A stretch of DNA of 64,000 nucleotides from Alistipes senegalensis JC50 (GTDB taxonomy: Bacteria > Bacteroidota > Bacteroidia > Bacteroidales > Rikenellaceae), in NCBI RefSeq assembly GCF_025145645.1, contig NZ_CP102252.1:1364001-1428000 (forward strand), read 5' to 3'. Position 1 is the stretch's first letter, and the number at the start of each line of letters is the position of its first letter. A model generated the notes under the pieces. The model was not told the DNA's origin and made no database searches. It saw only the letters and a list, made by a program, of their open reading frames with translations. A program made the translations under genes and the position numbers. Of this stretch, positions 8,437-17,451 are shown piece after piece.

Positions 8437-11400
8437 TCACTCGGACGCATACTTCTTCGGAAGCACGCCGAACTGCTTCTGGAAGCATTTGGCGAAATAG
8501 GACGTGGAACTGAATCCCACCATATAGCAGACCTCGTTGATGTGGTAACGCTTGTCCCGGAGCAGCCGGGCCGCGGTTTTCAGCCGTTCGAGCCGCAGAT
8601 AGTCGTTCGGGGTCATGTTCAGCACGCCTTTGATCTTGCGGTAGAAGCTCGCACGGCTCATGTGCACCATCTCGGCGATGTCGTTGATCTTGAACTCGGG
8701 ATCGCTGAGGTTGGCCTGGATGATCTCTTGCAGCCGGACGATGAAATCGGTGTCCACCGAGGAGGTCGCCACGGTATTGGCCAGCACCAGCGGATTTTTC
8801 GAGAAAGCCTCGCTCAGCATCTGCCGGCTCTTGATGAGGTTGGCGATCACCGACAGCAGGTAATCCGACGAAAAAGGCTTCTCGACATAGGCGTCGGCCC
8901 CGGCGTCCATGCCCGAAATCTTCGAACGGAGGTTCGTCTTCGCCGACAGCAGGATCAGGGGGATATGGCTGTAACGCAGGTCGGTTTTCACCTGCCGGCA
9001 AAACTCGATGCCGTCCATCTTGGGCATCATGATATCGCTGATGATCACATTGACGTAGTTCTTCTCCAGCAGCTCCAGCGCTTCGACGCCGTTCCCGGCC
9101 GTAAGCACCGAGTAGCTTTCCGACACCTGCCGCCGGATGAAGGCGCACATCTCGGGGTTGTCCTCGACGACCAGCACGCTGTAAGCCTCCCAGCCGGGGT
9201 CGCCGCGCTCGTCGGAGATGCTCTCGGCATCCTCCGCCGATACGGTCTCCACGACCGCCTCCGCCTCCTGCCGGCAGAGCGGAACGGTCAGCACGAACAC
9301 GTTCAGTTCCGTGTCGGCCTCCATCGCCAGCGTGCCGTGGTGCAGTTCGGCCAGCGAGCGCGACAGCGCCAGCCCGATTCCCGTTCCGGTCGATTCCTCC
9401 TTGCGGGTATGGCGGAAGAACGGGGCGAAAATGGCCTCGCGCATCTCCGGAGGCACGACCTCGCCGTCGTTGGTCACCGTGACCCGGAACGCATCGCCCG
9501 CCACCGACAGCCCGACGCGGATCATCGTCTCGGAATATTTCAGGGCGTTGTTCATCAGGTTGCTCAGAATCTTGGTGAAAGCCTCCCGATCGACCTGCGC
9601 ATGAATCGCCCCCTCGCCCGGGTCCAGTTCGAAGGTCTTGTGCTGCTGCTTGGCCGAGGAGCTGAAACGGTAGAACGTCTCTTCGACGATATCCGTCACG
9701 TTCTGCCGCGTCAGGTTGAGCGACAGACGCTCTTTCTCGATCTTCTGGAAATCCAGCAGCTGATTCGTGAGGTCCAGCAGACGGTTGGTGTTGCGGTCCA
9801 TGACGATCAGGTCCTCGGCCATGCTCCAGTCCGTCATCTGGCGGCCGAGGATGTTCTCCAACGGCCCTTTGATGAGCGTCAGCGGCGTGCGGATCTCGTG
9901 GGCGATGTTGGTGAAGAAGCTGATCTTGGCGTTGTACAGCTCGCGTTCCTTTTCGCGCTCGAAAGCCTGGATGTGCTGCTGCTGGCGGCGGACGTTGCGG
10001 CGCGTATAGTAAATCCGGATCAGCACGAGCGCCCCCAGGGCAAGCAGCCCGTAGACGACATAGGCCGCCGCAGAGAGGTAGAACGGCGGCGAAACCTCGA
10101 TGAAAAGACGCTTCTCCGCCTCCGGGCCGGCATGGTCCGACCCCGCCGGAAGACGCACCCGGAAGCTGTATTTGCCGTAGGGGATTTTCGAATAGGTGAT
10201 CGTGGCGCTCCCGGGCGTGCACTGCCGCCACTGGTCGTCGAAGCCTTCGAGCTTATAGAGCAGGCGGCTGGTCTGCGGCTCGCGGTAGCTCAGAGCGGCG
10301 ATCTGCAACGACAGGGAGTTCTGGTCGTGTTTCAGGCGGATCGAATCCGAACAGATGATGCTCTTGCGCAGCGGAGAGTTGCGGCCCCCGACAGCGACTT
10401 TCTCGTCGAGCAGCGAGAAATCGGTGATGTAGATGGGCGGCACGTAGTCGGTCTTGCGGCCGAGGAGCGTCTCGGGGTTGAAGGAGATCAGCCCCTCGAT
10501 ACACCCGAAATAGATGGTCCCGTCCGGGGATTTGTACCCCGACTTGTAGTTGAACTGATTGCTCAGCAGACGGTCGGTCACGGTGTAGACCTGCCGGACA
10601 CGGCCCGCCCGGGGATCGAACAGCGCCAGCCCCCGGTCGGTCGTGATCCAGAAATAACCGCGGTCGTCCTCGATGATCTGGAAAACGACATCGCTGGGCA
10701 TTCCGTCGGAGGAGGTGTAGCGGACGAAGGTGTTCCCGGCGGGGTCGAAGCGGCAGAAGCCCGAACCCTCGGTGGTGAGCCATATCCGGCGGCCGCTGTC
10801 CTCGAAAATGCCCGTGATGTTGTCGTAGGGAAGCGAGTCGGGATCGTCGTCATCGTGCAGGAACTGCGTCCAAACGTCGTTGCGCGCGTCGTAACGGTAG
10901 ACGCCGTTGGAGGAGGTCCCCACCCACAGATTCCCGTTCGAATCCTCCCGGATGTCGCGGACCATCTTGCCGCCGTTGATCTCCGGAACGTAAAGGAAAC
11001 GGTCCGTCTCGCGGTTGTAATACTGGAGTCCGTGCATGGTTCCCACGTAGATGCGCCCGCCGTTGGTCTTGTAGAGGGCGAAAACATAGTTGCTGAACAG
11101 CCGTCCCGGCTTGTTGTCGTTGTCGTATTTGCGGATGCGGCCCGTCCGGGTGTCGATCACCCGGATGCCTTTCGAGAAGGTGCTCACCCAGAGGTCGTCC
11201 CCGTCCATCAGCAGTCCGTGGACGTTGGAGAACTCCCGGCTCGGGGCGAAGAAGCCGAACGAACCCGTCGCCGGATCGAACGTGTAGAGTCCGGCATCCT
11301 CCGTGCCGATCCAGAGCCGCCCGTCGCTGCCGGGGCAGATTTCCCGCACGCGGCGGCCCCGAAGGCTGTGCGGATCGTCGGTGTGGTAATATTTTTCGAA

Positions 11401-12414
11401 ATCGGAGTTCCGTTGGGGCAGGTAATTGATGCCCCCGAAGAACGAACCGATCCACAACCCGCCCTCGCGGTCCTTGCAAAGCGAATACACGGCGTTGTCG
11501 GAGAGCGAATAGGGATCGTACGGGGAGCTTTTCAGATGCTGGTAACGCCGGGTGCGGACGTTGTAGACAACGATGCCCGACTCGGTTCCGATCCACAGTT
11601 CTTCGGGCGAATACGGCAGGATATGGCGCACGAACAGCGGCGCATCGGGGTTGTCCGACAGCCGCAGGCGGGTAACCGTTCCGGAGACGAGGTCCACCTT
11701 CGCCACGCCGCGCTCCTCCAGCCCGAGGTACATCTCGTTGTAGTCGCTCAGACAGATGAAGGAGATGATGTCCTGGGGATAAATCTCCCGCCCGTCGGCG
11801 TCGAGGAACGGTTTCACGGTCCGGAACAGGTCCTCGGTGCAGTAAAGCCCGCCGCCGTAGCCGGCGAACCAGATGACCCCGTTCTTATCGGAAGCGAGGC
11901 TGCGCAGCGGCTTCCGCGGCTTGTAGCGGCGTTCGACCTCACGGGTCTGCGGATCGTAGCAGAAAACGTCGCCGTTCTCCACGACGATCCAGACGCGGCC
12001 CTCCCGGTCGCAGTCGAGAATCGAAATGGGCTTGGTGACCGGCTTCCCGTCGGCAGCGTAGAGCGGCACGCCGGAGAAATGCTCCGTCTCGGGATCGTAG
12101 ATATAAAGCCCCGAGTCGGTGCCGACCCAGATTCTGTGGTCGTGATCCTGGACGAGACGTTTGATCAGGCTGTTCCCCAGTCCGGCCGTGAGACGGGGAT
12201 CGTGCATGAAGGTCTTGAACGATTTCCCGTCGTAACGGCACAGGCCGTCCTTCGTGCCGAACCACATGAAGCCTTTGTCATCCTGAATGATCGAGGTGAC
12301 CGTATTCTGCGACAATCCGTCGTTGATGTCCAGCCGGTCGAAATGGATCGACTGCGCACAGAGCGGAAAAACGCCGCAACAAAACGCCAGGACAAGCGGA
12401 TAAAATTTTCCCAT
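8437..12414 (-). CDS. hybrid two-component system regulator (HTCS) of the PUL
   Basis: This 1,325-residue one-chain sensor-regulator has a signal peptide (about 1-22), then repeated Reg_prop beta-propeller blades (motifs such as FMWFGTKDGLCRYD and LWIGTEDAGLYTFD). A Y_Y_Y domain follows (LEGFDDQWRQ), then a membrane span (VVYGLLALGALVLI) and a histidine kinase with the HisKA box NIAHEIRTPLTLI plus HATPase_c. Next are a response-regulator receiver (LVVEDNPEM, IISDIMMPKMDG) and a C-terminal AraC HTH. HTCS proteins bind a periplasmic oligosaccharide and activate the adjacent PUL. It is divergent from the PUL's first enzyme across a 286-bp spacer, so it is almost certainly the local activator. 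All signalling residues seen are intact. Confidence 0.96.
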   Translation of the reverse strand: MGKFYPLVLAFCCGVFPLCAQSIHFDRLDINDGLSQNTVTSIIQDDKGFMWFGTKDGLCRYDGKSFKTFMHDPRLTAGLGNSLIKRLVQDHDHRIWVGTDSGLYIYDPETEHFSGVPLYAADGKPVTKPISILDCDREGRVWIVVENGDVFCYDPQTREVERRYKPRKPLRSLASDKNGVIWFAGYGGGLYCTEDLFRTVKPFLDADGREIYPQDIISFICLSDYNEMYLGLEERGVAKVDLVSGTVTRLRLSDNPDAPLFVRHILPYSPEELWIGTESGIVVYNVRTRRYQHLKSSPYDPYSLSDNAVYSLCKDREGGLWIGSFFGGINYLPQRNSDFEKYYHTDDPHSLRGRRVREICPGSDGRLWIGTEDAGLYTFDPATGSFGFFAPSREFSNVHGLLMDGDDLWVSTFSKGIRVIDTRTGRIRKYDNDNKPGRLFSNYVFALYKTNGGRIYVGTMHGLQYYNRETDRFLYVPEINGGKMVRDIREDSNGNLWVGTSSNGVYRYDARNDVWTQFLHDDDDPDSLPYDNITGIFEDSGRRIWLTTEGSGFCRFDPAGNTFVRYTSSDGMPSDVVFQIIEDDRGYFWITTDRGLALFDPRAGRVRQVYTVTDRLLSNQFNYKSGYKSPDGTIYFGCIEGLISFNPETLLGRKTDYVPPIYITDFSLLDEKVAVGGRNSPLRKSIICSDSIRLKHDQNSLSLQIAALSYREPQTSRLLYKLEGFDDQWRQCTPGSATITYSKIPYGKYSFRVRLPAGSDHAGPEAEKRLFIEVSPPFYLSAAAYVVYGLLALGALVLIRIYYTRRNVRRQQQHIQAFEREKERELYNAKISFFTNIAHEIRTPLTLIKGPLENILGRQMTDWSMAEDLIVMDRNTNRLLDLTNQLLDFQKIEKERLSLNLTRQNVTDIVEETFYRFSSSAKQQHKTFELDPGEGAIHAQVDREAFTKILSNLMNNALKYSETMIRVGLSVAGDAFRVTVTNDGEVVPPEMREAIFAPFFRHTRKEESTGTGIGLALSRSLAELHHGTLAMEADTELNVFVLTVPLCRQEAEAVVETVSAEDAESISDERGDPGWEAYSVLVVEDNPEMCAFIRRQVSESYSVLTAGNGVEALELLEKNYVNVIISDIMMPKMDGIEFCRQVKTDLRYSHIPLILLSAKTNLRSKISGMDAGADAYVEKPFSSDYLLSVIANLIKSRQMLSEAFSKNPLVLANTVATSSVDTDFIVRLQEIIQANLSDPEFKINDIAEMVHMSRASFYRKIKGVLNMTPNDYLRLERLKTAARLLRDKRYHINEVCYMVGFSSTSYFAKCFQKQFGVLPKKYASE

Positions 12415-12435
12415 ACGAAGTTCAGGTTAGCAGAA

Positions 12436-12443
12436 CAAATATA
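12436..12443 (-). promoter_or_regulatory. -7 element of the HTCS gene
   Basis: TATATTTG on the minus strand matches TAnnTTTG and lies 22 bp upstream of the regulator's ATG. A clear TTTG -33 element was not seen. Confidence 0.4.
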
Positions 12444-12493
12444 ATTAAATTTATATCACCGAAAAACACCCCGCAGACCCTGCGACAAAAGAG

Positions 12494-12553
12494 TCCGTTT
12501 ACACAACACGTTGACGAACAACGATTTGCAAAAACAAAACAATCCGTTCACAC
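12494..12553. promoter_or_regulatory. direct repeat, candidate HTCS operator
   Basis: The 11-bp motif TCCGTTYACAC occurs at 12494-12504 and again at 12543-12553, 49 bp apart in the same orientation. Both copies lie upstream of the PUL promoter in the spacer between regulator and enzymes. Function as an AraC-type binding site is inferred from position only. Confidence 0.35.
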
Positions 12554-12605
12554 CGGACAAGAGACAAAATTGAGATAATTCTTGCGTTAATAGCGACTAT
12601 ATTTT

Positions 12606-12636
12606 CTTGCGCCCCGTTTTCCCTTTCATATCTTTG
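12606..12636 (+). promoter_or_regulatory. Bacteroidetes-type promoter of the PUL enzyme operon
   Basis: CTTG at 12606-12609 and TATCTTTG at 12629-12636 are separated by 19 bp, a close match to the TTTG / TAnnTTTG consensus. It reads toward the gene starting at 12701, leaving a leader of roughly 55-60 nt. Confidence 0.55.
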
Positions 12637-12700
12637 TTTTAGCTAAAAAACCCGACTTAAAACGGCACGCCCCGGATGGCTGCCGGACCGAAAGCAACCG

Positions 12701-14713
12701 ATGAAAAAGTGCATTTCCATTCTGTTCGCCTGCTGTGCGATCGCTGGTGAGACCGCTGCCATGAAGGGCAGCCTTTCGCAGCGGATCACGCTGAAAACCC
12801 CGGGCAACCGCGCCGTGACCTACAACCTCCGCGAAACCGCTGAGGGGGGGGGAATTTTAGAAGCTGACCGACGGCTGCCGCTGACCGTCCGACGGCAAAA
12901 AACCGAAACCGACGACGAAATCAGAATCGTCCTCACGCTGACAGCGGACGATCTCCTATATTATAATGTAGAGCAGTCTTTCCATACGGGCCTCGTTCAC
13001 GAGAACTGTCTCTTCTACATGCCCGGATTCTGGTACCGCAAGAACCTGCGGTCGCCCGAATCGGCCCCTTCGTTCCACACCGGCGACAGCTGGCAGGTGC
13101 GCGAAGACCGTCTGAGCACGCCCCTCACGGGTATTTACGACGAACGATCGGGCACCTACTACACGGTGCTCCGCACCGACACGCCCGACTGCGAGGCGCT
13201 CGCCTGCCACAACTACGGCGAGGTGATCCTCTCGGGCAAAACGTCGCTGGGCTTCACGGGATTCCGCAATGCGGACGCACACGCCGCGCTGGTCTTCGGC
13301 TTCCCCTACTGCGAAGCCCCGAAATCCTACGTCCGCAAACTGACCCTCGCCCCGGCCGTCCGGGCATTCGAAAAGTTGGAGAAGGGCGAGACGCGCCGCC
13401 TGACATGGACCATCCGCAAGGGCGCCAGCCCCTCCTACTCGTCGTTCGTGGCCGAGGTGTGGAACGACTCCTTCGACACGCTCGATCCCCGGCCCGTCAG
13501 CCCGCGCCACACTCCCGACGAAGCCAAGGCCATTCTGTCCGAATACTTCTCCCGCAGCTACGTCGGGAAATACCCGCTGAAATTCACCTCCGGCGTGGAG
13601 CTCCGCACGGCCGACTGCGAAAGCACGGACATCGCCGAAGTGGGATTCGTGGGCCGCGTGCTGCTCAACGCCTTCAACGCGCTGGAATACGCCGAGGCGA
13701 ACGGCCGCGAACAGCTCGCGGCAGAGGCCCGGTCGATCTTCGACAGCTACCTGCGATACGGATTCACGCCGGGCGGCCTGATCCGCGAGGTGGTCGATTT
13801 CAAACGCGAGCGCGAAGCCGACGTGTACAGCATCCGCCGCCAGTCGGAGGGCCTCTACGCCCTGCTGAACTACCTCGACTACGAAAAACGGCACGGCCGC
13901 AGCCATCCCCGGTGGGAGGCCCGCATCCGGACCCTGCTGGAGAAATTCCGCACGCTCCAGAATCCCGACGGCAGTTTCCCCCGCAAATTCCGCGACAACC
14001 TGACCGTCGTGGACGCCTCCGGCGGCAGCACGCCTTCGGCCACGCTGCCCCTGACGATGGCCTGCGCCTATTTCGGGAACGAGGCGTACCGCCGGAGCGC
14101 CGTACGCACGGCCGACTATCTCGAAAAGAACCTCATCTCCAAGGCCGACTACTTCTCCTCGACGCTCGACGCCAACTGCGAGGACAAAGAGGCTTCGCTC
14201 TACGCCGCAACGGCGATGTACTACCTGACATTCATCTCCGAGGGCGCCGAACGGCAGCGCTACGTCGATCTGTGCCGCGAGGCGGCCTATTTCGCCCTCT
14301 CGTGGTACTACCTCTGGGACGTGCCTTTCGCGCAGGGGCAGATGCTCGGCGACGTAGGCTTCCGCTCGCGCGGCTGGGGCAACGTGTCGGTGGAGAACAA
14401 CCATGTCGATGTCTTCATCTTCGAATTCGCCACGGTGCTCGATTTCCTGGCTGACACGTGCGGCGAACCCCGTTTCGCCCGCATGAGCGCCGTGATCCGG
14501 AGTTCGATGCTCCAGCTGATGCCCGCCGAGGGGTCGATGTTCGGGATCGCCCGCACGGGCTACTACCCCGAGGTCGTGCAGCACACCGCCTGGGACTACG
14601 GCAAGAACGGCAAAGGCTTCTACAACGACATCTTCGCGCCGGGATGGACCGTAGCGTCGCTCTGGCAGATGCTCACCCCCGACCGCGTCACGAAATTTTT
14701 CGCCAACCGATAA
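12701..14713 (+). CDS. secreted putative glycosidase with (alpha/alpha)6-type C-terminal domain
   Basis: The 670-residue product has a short signal peptide (MKKCISILFACCAIAG). A beta-rich N-terminal half (about 30-250) is followed by a helical half (about 270-670) with patterns of six-hairpin glycosidases: GGLIREVVDF, LLEKFRTLQNPDGSFPRKF, YAATAMYYL, and HVDVFIFEFATVLDFL. It resembles uronic-acid-acting families such as GH154, but I cannot assign a family firmly. It is the first gene of the PUL enzyme operon, only 11 bp before the GH2 gene. A run of nine G (12844-12852) lies in codons 48-51, just after the signal region. Slippage there would truncate the protein early. Confidence 0.65.
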   Translation: MKKCISILFACCAIAGETAAMKGSLSQRITLKTPGNRAVTYNLRETAEGGGILEADRRLPLTVRRQKTETDDEIRIVLTLTADDLLYYNVEQSFHTGLVHENCLFYMPGFWYRKNLRSPESAPSFHTGDSWQVREDRLSTPLTGIYDERSGTYYTVLRTDTPDCEALACHNYGEVILSGKTSLGFTGFRNADAHAALVFGFPYCEAPKSYVRKLTLAPAVRAFEKLEKGETRRLTWTIRKGASPSYSSFVAEVWNDSFDTLDPRPVSPRHTPDEAKAILSEYFSRSYVGKYPLKFTSGVELRTADCESTDIAEVGFVGRVLLNAFNALEYAEANGREQLAAEARSIFDSYLRYGFTPGGLIREVVDFKREREADVYSIRRQSEGLYALLNYLDYEKRHGRSHPRWEARIRTLLEKFRTLQNPDGSFPRKFRDNLTVVDASGGSTPSATLPLTMACAYFGNEAYRRSAVRTADYLEKNLISKADYFSSTLDANCEDKEASLYAATAMYYLTFISEGAERQRYVDLCREAAYFALSWYYLWDVPFAQGQMLGDVGFRSRGWGNVSVENNHVDVFIFEFATVLDFLADTCGEPRFARMSAVIRSSMLQLMPAEGSMFGIARTGYYPEVVQHTAWDYGKNGKGFYNDIFAPGWTVASLWQMLTPDRVTKFFANR

Positions 14714-14724
14714 ACCACGGGCAA

Positions 14725-17451
14725 ATGACACGAATTCTACTGCTTCTCATTCTTCTCGCACCGCTCGCCGCACCGGCGCAGAGCGCCCTGAAAGAACGCG
14801 AGACGATCTGCACCCTGACCTCGAAGGAGGGCCACGGCGGGCAGTTCGACTGGAAAATGAAACGTGCCGACGAAGTGAGCGTACGCTCCGAGGAGGTCTC
14901 CTCCGCCGAGCTCCCGACCGAAGGGTGGCTGCCGGCGGTAGTCCCGGGAACGGTGCTCAACTCGCTGGTGCACGACGGCGTATACCCCGAACCGTACTAC
15001 GGACTCAACAACAAACTGGAATCGAACCTCATTCCCGATCTCTACCGCGCCGGACGGGATTTCTACACCTACTGGTTCCGGACGGAGTTCCGGCTCGACC
15101 GGAAGGAGTGCGGCGGCAGGAAGGTCTGGCTGCAAGCCGACGGCATCAACTACCGCGCGGAAATCTGGCTCAACGGCAGCATGGTGGGCAGCACGGCCGG
15201 CATGTTCCTGCAACGTGTGATCGACATCACCGACAAGGTCACGTTCGACCGGGAGAACGTCCTGGCCGTGAAGGTCTACCCCGTGGACATGCCCGGCACG
15301 ATACGCCCCAAGGGCGGCAAGTCGTTCGGCGCCAACGGGGAGTTCCAGAACGGCGGCAACGGCGAGATCGGCCGCAACGTCACCCAGCTGATGACCGTCG
15401 GGTGGGACTTCTTCTACCTCGACGGCATCCGCGACCGCAACACCGGCATCTGGCGCGACATCTCGCTCTTCACCACCGGACGCGTGCGGCTGGCCCACCC
15501 GTTCGTGAAATCCGAGTTGTCGAAACCCGGCTACGACGTGGCGCGCCAGACCGTTTCGGTCGAGGTGACCTATCCCGACTACATTCCGCAGAACACCTGG
15601 CGGAAAGCCAAAGTCAGCGGCGAGATCCGCGGCGAAGGCATCCGCTTCGAAAAGGAGGTGTCGCTCTACCGCGGCGAGGTGAAGGAGGTGGTCTTCACCC
15701 CCGAAGAGTTTCCGCAGTTAGTGATCCGCAACCCGCGCCTGTGGTGGCCGCTGAACAAGGGGAAACAGGAGCTCTACGACCTGACGCTGAAAGTCGAGTT
15801 CGACGGCCGGGTCAGCGATTCGATCTCGACGCGCTTCGGCATCCGTGAGATCGCCTCGACGACCGACACGCCGGACAAGTCGCGCACGTTCAGCGTCAAC
15901 GGCCGGCCGCTCTTCGTCCGGGGCACCAACTGGCTGCCGGAAGCCATGCTCCGCACGTCGGACGAACGCACCCGGGCCGAACTGCGCTACACGGCCCAGT
16001 CAGGCGTGAACCTCATCCGCTTCTGGGGCGGCGGCATCACCGAATCGGACTACTTCTTCCAGCTCTGCGACTCGCTGGGCATCCTCGTCTGGCAGGAGTT
16101 CTGGATGACGGGCGACACCAACCACCCCAACGATCCGGGCGTCTACTATTCGAACGTGGTCTCCACGGTGAAGCGCATCCGCAACCACCCCTCGCTGGCC
16201 TACTACGTCTCCTCGAACGAGAGCACCGAGATGCCGCAGATGGAACGTCTGCTCGAAAGGCTCGACGGCACGCGCGGTTATCAGATGCAGTCGGAGTGCG
16301 GCGGCATCCACGACGGCAGCCCCTACAAGCAGGTCAACATCATGAGCCACTACGAGGACAAGGCTTCGCCGCGCGGCAGCCGCGTCTACGGGTTCAACCC
16401 CGAATACGGCGCCCCGTGCCTGCCGACGGTCGAGTGCCTGCGCGAAATGATGGACGAAAAGGACCTGTGGCCCGTCAACAAGGCGGTCTGGGACTACTCC
16501 GACGGCAACGGCTTCCACCTCATGTCAACGCTCTACACCGACATGACCAACGAATACGGACCTTCGCAAAGCATCGAGGAGTTCGCCGAAAAAGCGCAGT
16601 TCCTCGGCGCCATGAACTACAAAAGCATCTGGGAGGTCTGGAACTACAACAAGTTCGACTACGGCGACCGCTACACGTCGGGATTCCTCTACTGGTACCA
16701 CAATTCGGCCGTGCGCCAGGTCGCCGGACGCATGTGGGACTGGTCGCTCGAACCCACCGCGGCGCTCTACGCCGCGCAGAACGCCTGCGAACCCCTCCAT
16801 CCGCAGTTCGACTACCTGAAAAACACGGTGTCGGTGGTCAACGACCACTACCGCGCATACCGCGGCTACCGGGTCACGGCCGAGGTCTACGACCTCGACA
16901 TGCGGCGCATCGACTCGCAGTCGGCGGCGGTCGATCTACCCGAAGACGGCGTTGCGAACGACGTGCTGACGCTGGACTTCTCGGCGTCGAGAACCCCCGT
17001 GCAGTTCATCAAGCTGAGACTCTTCGACGAACGCGGCAAGCAGGCGGGCAGCAACTTCTACTGGCGCTCGGACAACGAATACAAGGGCGCCAACACGCTC
17101 ACCGGTCCGGCGACGGCGGGATTCCAGTCGCTCGGCGAACTGGCCCGGACCCGCGTCGCCGCGTCGTACGAAACCTCGGTGGACGACGGATGCCACTACA
17201 TCGACCTTCGGCTGAAAAACACCGGCCGCACGGTGGCGTTCTTCACGCAGGTGCAGTGGCTCGACGGGCGGCGCAAGCCCGTGCGGCCCTCGTTCTACAC
17301 CGACAATTTCCTCTGCCTGATGCCGGGCGAGAGCCGGACGGTGCGCATCGAAACGGCGCTCGACAAACTCCCCGAAGAGACATACACGCTCGTCGTGCGG
17401 GGCTTCAACCTCGACACGCGCGAATTCAAGGTCAAAATCCGGCGTCCGTGA
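14725..17451 (+). CDS. secreted glycoside hydrolase family 2 (beta-mannosidase/exo-glucosaminidase-like)
   Basis: This 908-residue GH2 enzyme begins at the ATG at 14725, which gives a clear signal peptide (RILLLLILLAPLAAPAQS); in-frame sequence further upstream lies inside the previous gene. The order is jelly-roll N domain, Ig-like domain, TIM barrel (about 385-650) and C-terminal beta domains. The barrel shows NLIRFWGGGITESDYFFQLCD and ILVWQEF, characteristic of the mannosidase/glucosaminidase branch. The acid/base is probably E499 (SSNES) and the nucleophile probably E560 (FNPEYGAP). It would release terminal beta-linked sugars in the periplasm; the specificity is open. Its stop overlaps the next start (GTGA). 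Confidence 0.88.
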   Translation: MTRILLLLILLAPLAAPAQSALKERETICTLTSKEGHGGQFDWKMKRADEVSVRSEEVSSAELPTEGWLPAVVPGTVLNSLVHDGVYPEPYYGLNNKLESNLIPDLYRAGRDFYTYWFRTEFRLDRKECGGRKVWLQADGINYRAEIWLNGSMVGSTAGMFLQRVIDITDKVTFDRENVLAVKVYPVDMPGTIRPKGGKSFGANGEFQNGGNGEIGRNVTQLMTVGWDFFYLDGIRDRNTGIWRDISLFTTGRVRLAHPFVKSELSKPGYDVARQTVSVEVTYPDYIPQNTWRKAKVSGEIRGEGIRFEKEVSLYRGEVKEVVFTPEEFPQLVIRNPRLWWPLNKGKQELYDLTLKVEFDGRVSDSISTRFGIREIASTTDTPDKSRTFSVNGRPLFVRGTNWLPEAMLRTSDERTRAELRYTAQSGVNLIRFWGGGITESDYFFQLCDSLGILVWQEFWMTGDTNHPNDPGVYYSNVVSTVKRIRNHPSLAYYVSSNESTEMPQMERLLERLDGTRGYQMQSECGGIHDGSPYKQVNIMSHYEDKASPRGSRVYGFNPEYGAPCLPTVECLREMMDEKDLWPVNKAVWDYSDGNGFHLMSTLYTDMTNEYGPSQSIEEFAEKAQFLGAMNYKSIWEVWNYNKFDYGDRYTSGFLYWYHNSAVRQVAGRMWDWSLEPTAALYAAQNACEPLHPQFDYLKNTVSVVNDHYRAYRGYRVTAEVYDLDMRRIDSQSAAVDLPEDGVANDVLTLDFSASRTPVQFIKLRLFDERGKQAGSNFYWRSDNEYKGANTLTGPATAGFQSLGELARTRVAASYETSVDDGCHYIDLRLKNTGRTVAFFTQVQWLDGRRKPVRPSFYTDNFLCLMPGESRTVRIETALDKLPEETYTLVVRGFNLDTREFKVKIRRP

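Noticed and set aside
8542..12444. A 1,300-codon open frame antisense to the hybrid regulator
   Set aside because: It has no recognisable domain and mirrors the GC-skewed codon positions of the real gene on the other strand; the regulator has complete domains.
14458..14724. In-frame extension upstream of the GH2 start
   Set aside because: It lies inside the previous gene and would bury the signal peptide that begins at 14725.
16296..17447. In-frame extension upstream of the FAD oxidoreductase
   Set aside because: It is an out-of-frame shadow of GH2; the GTG at 17448 gives a signal peptide and a GTGA overlap.
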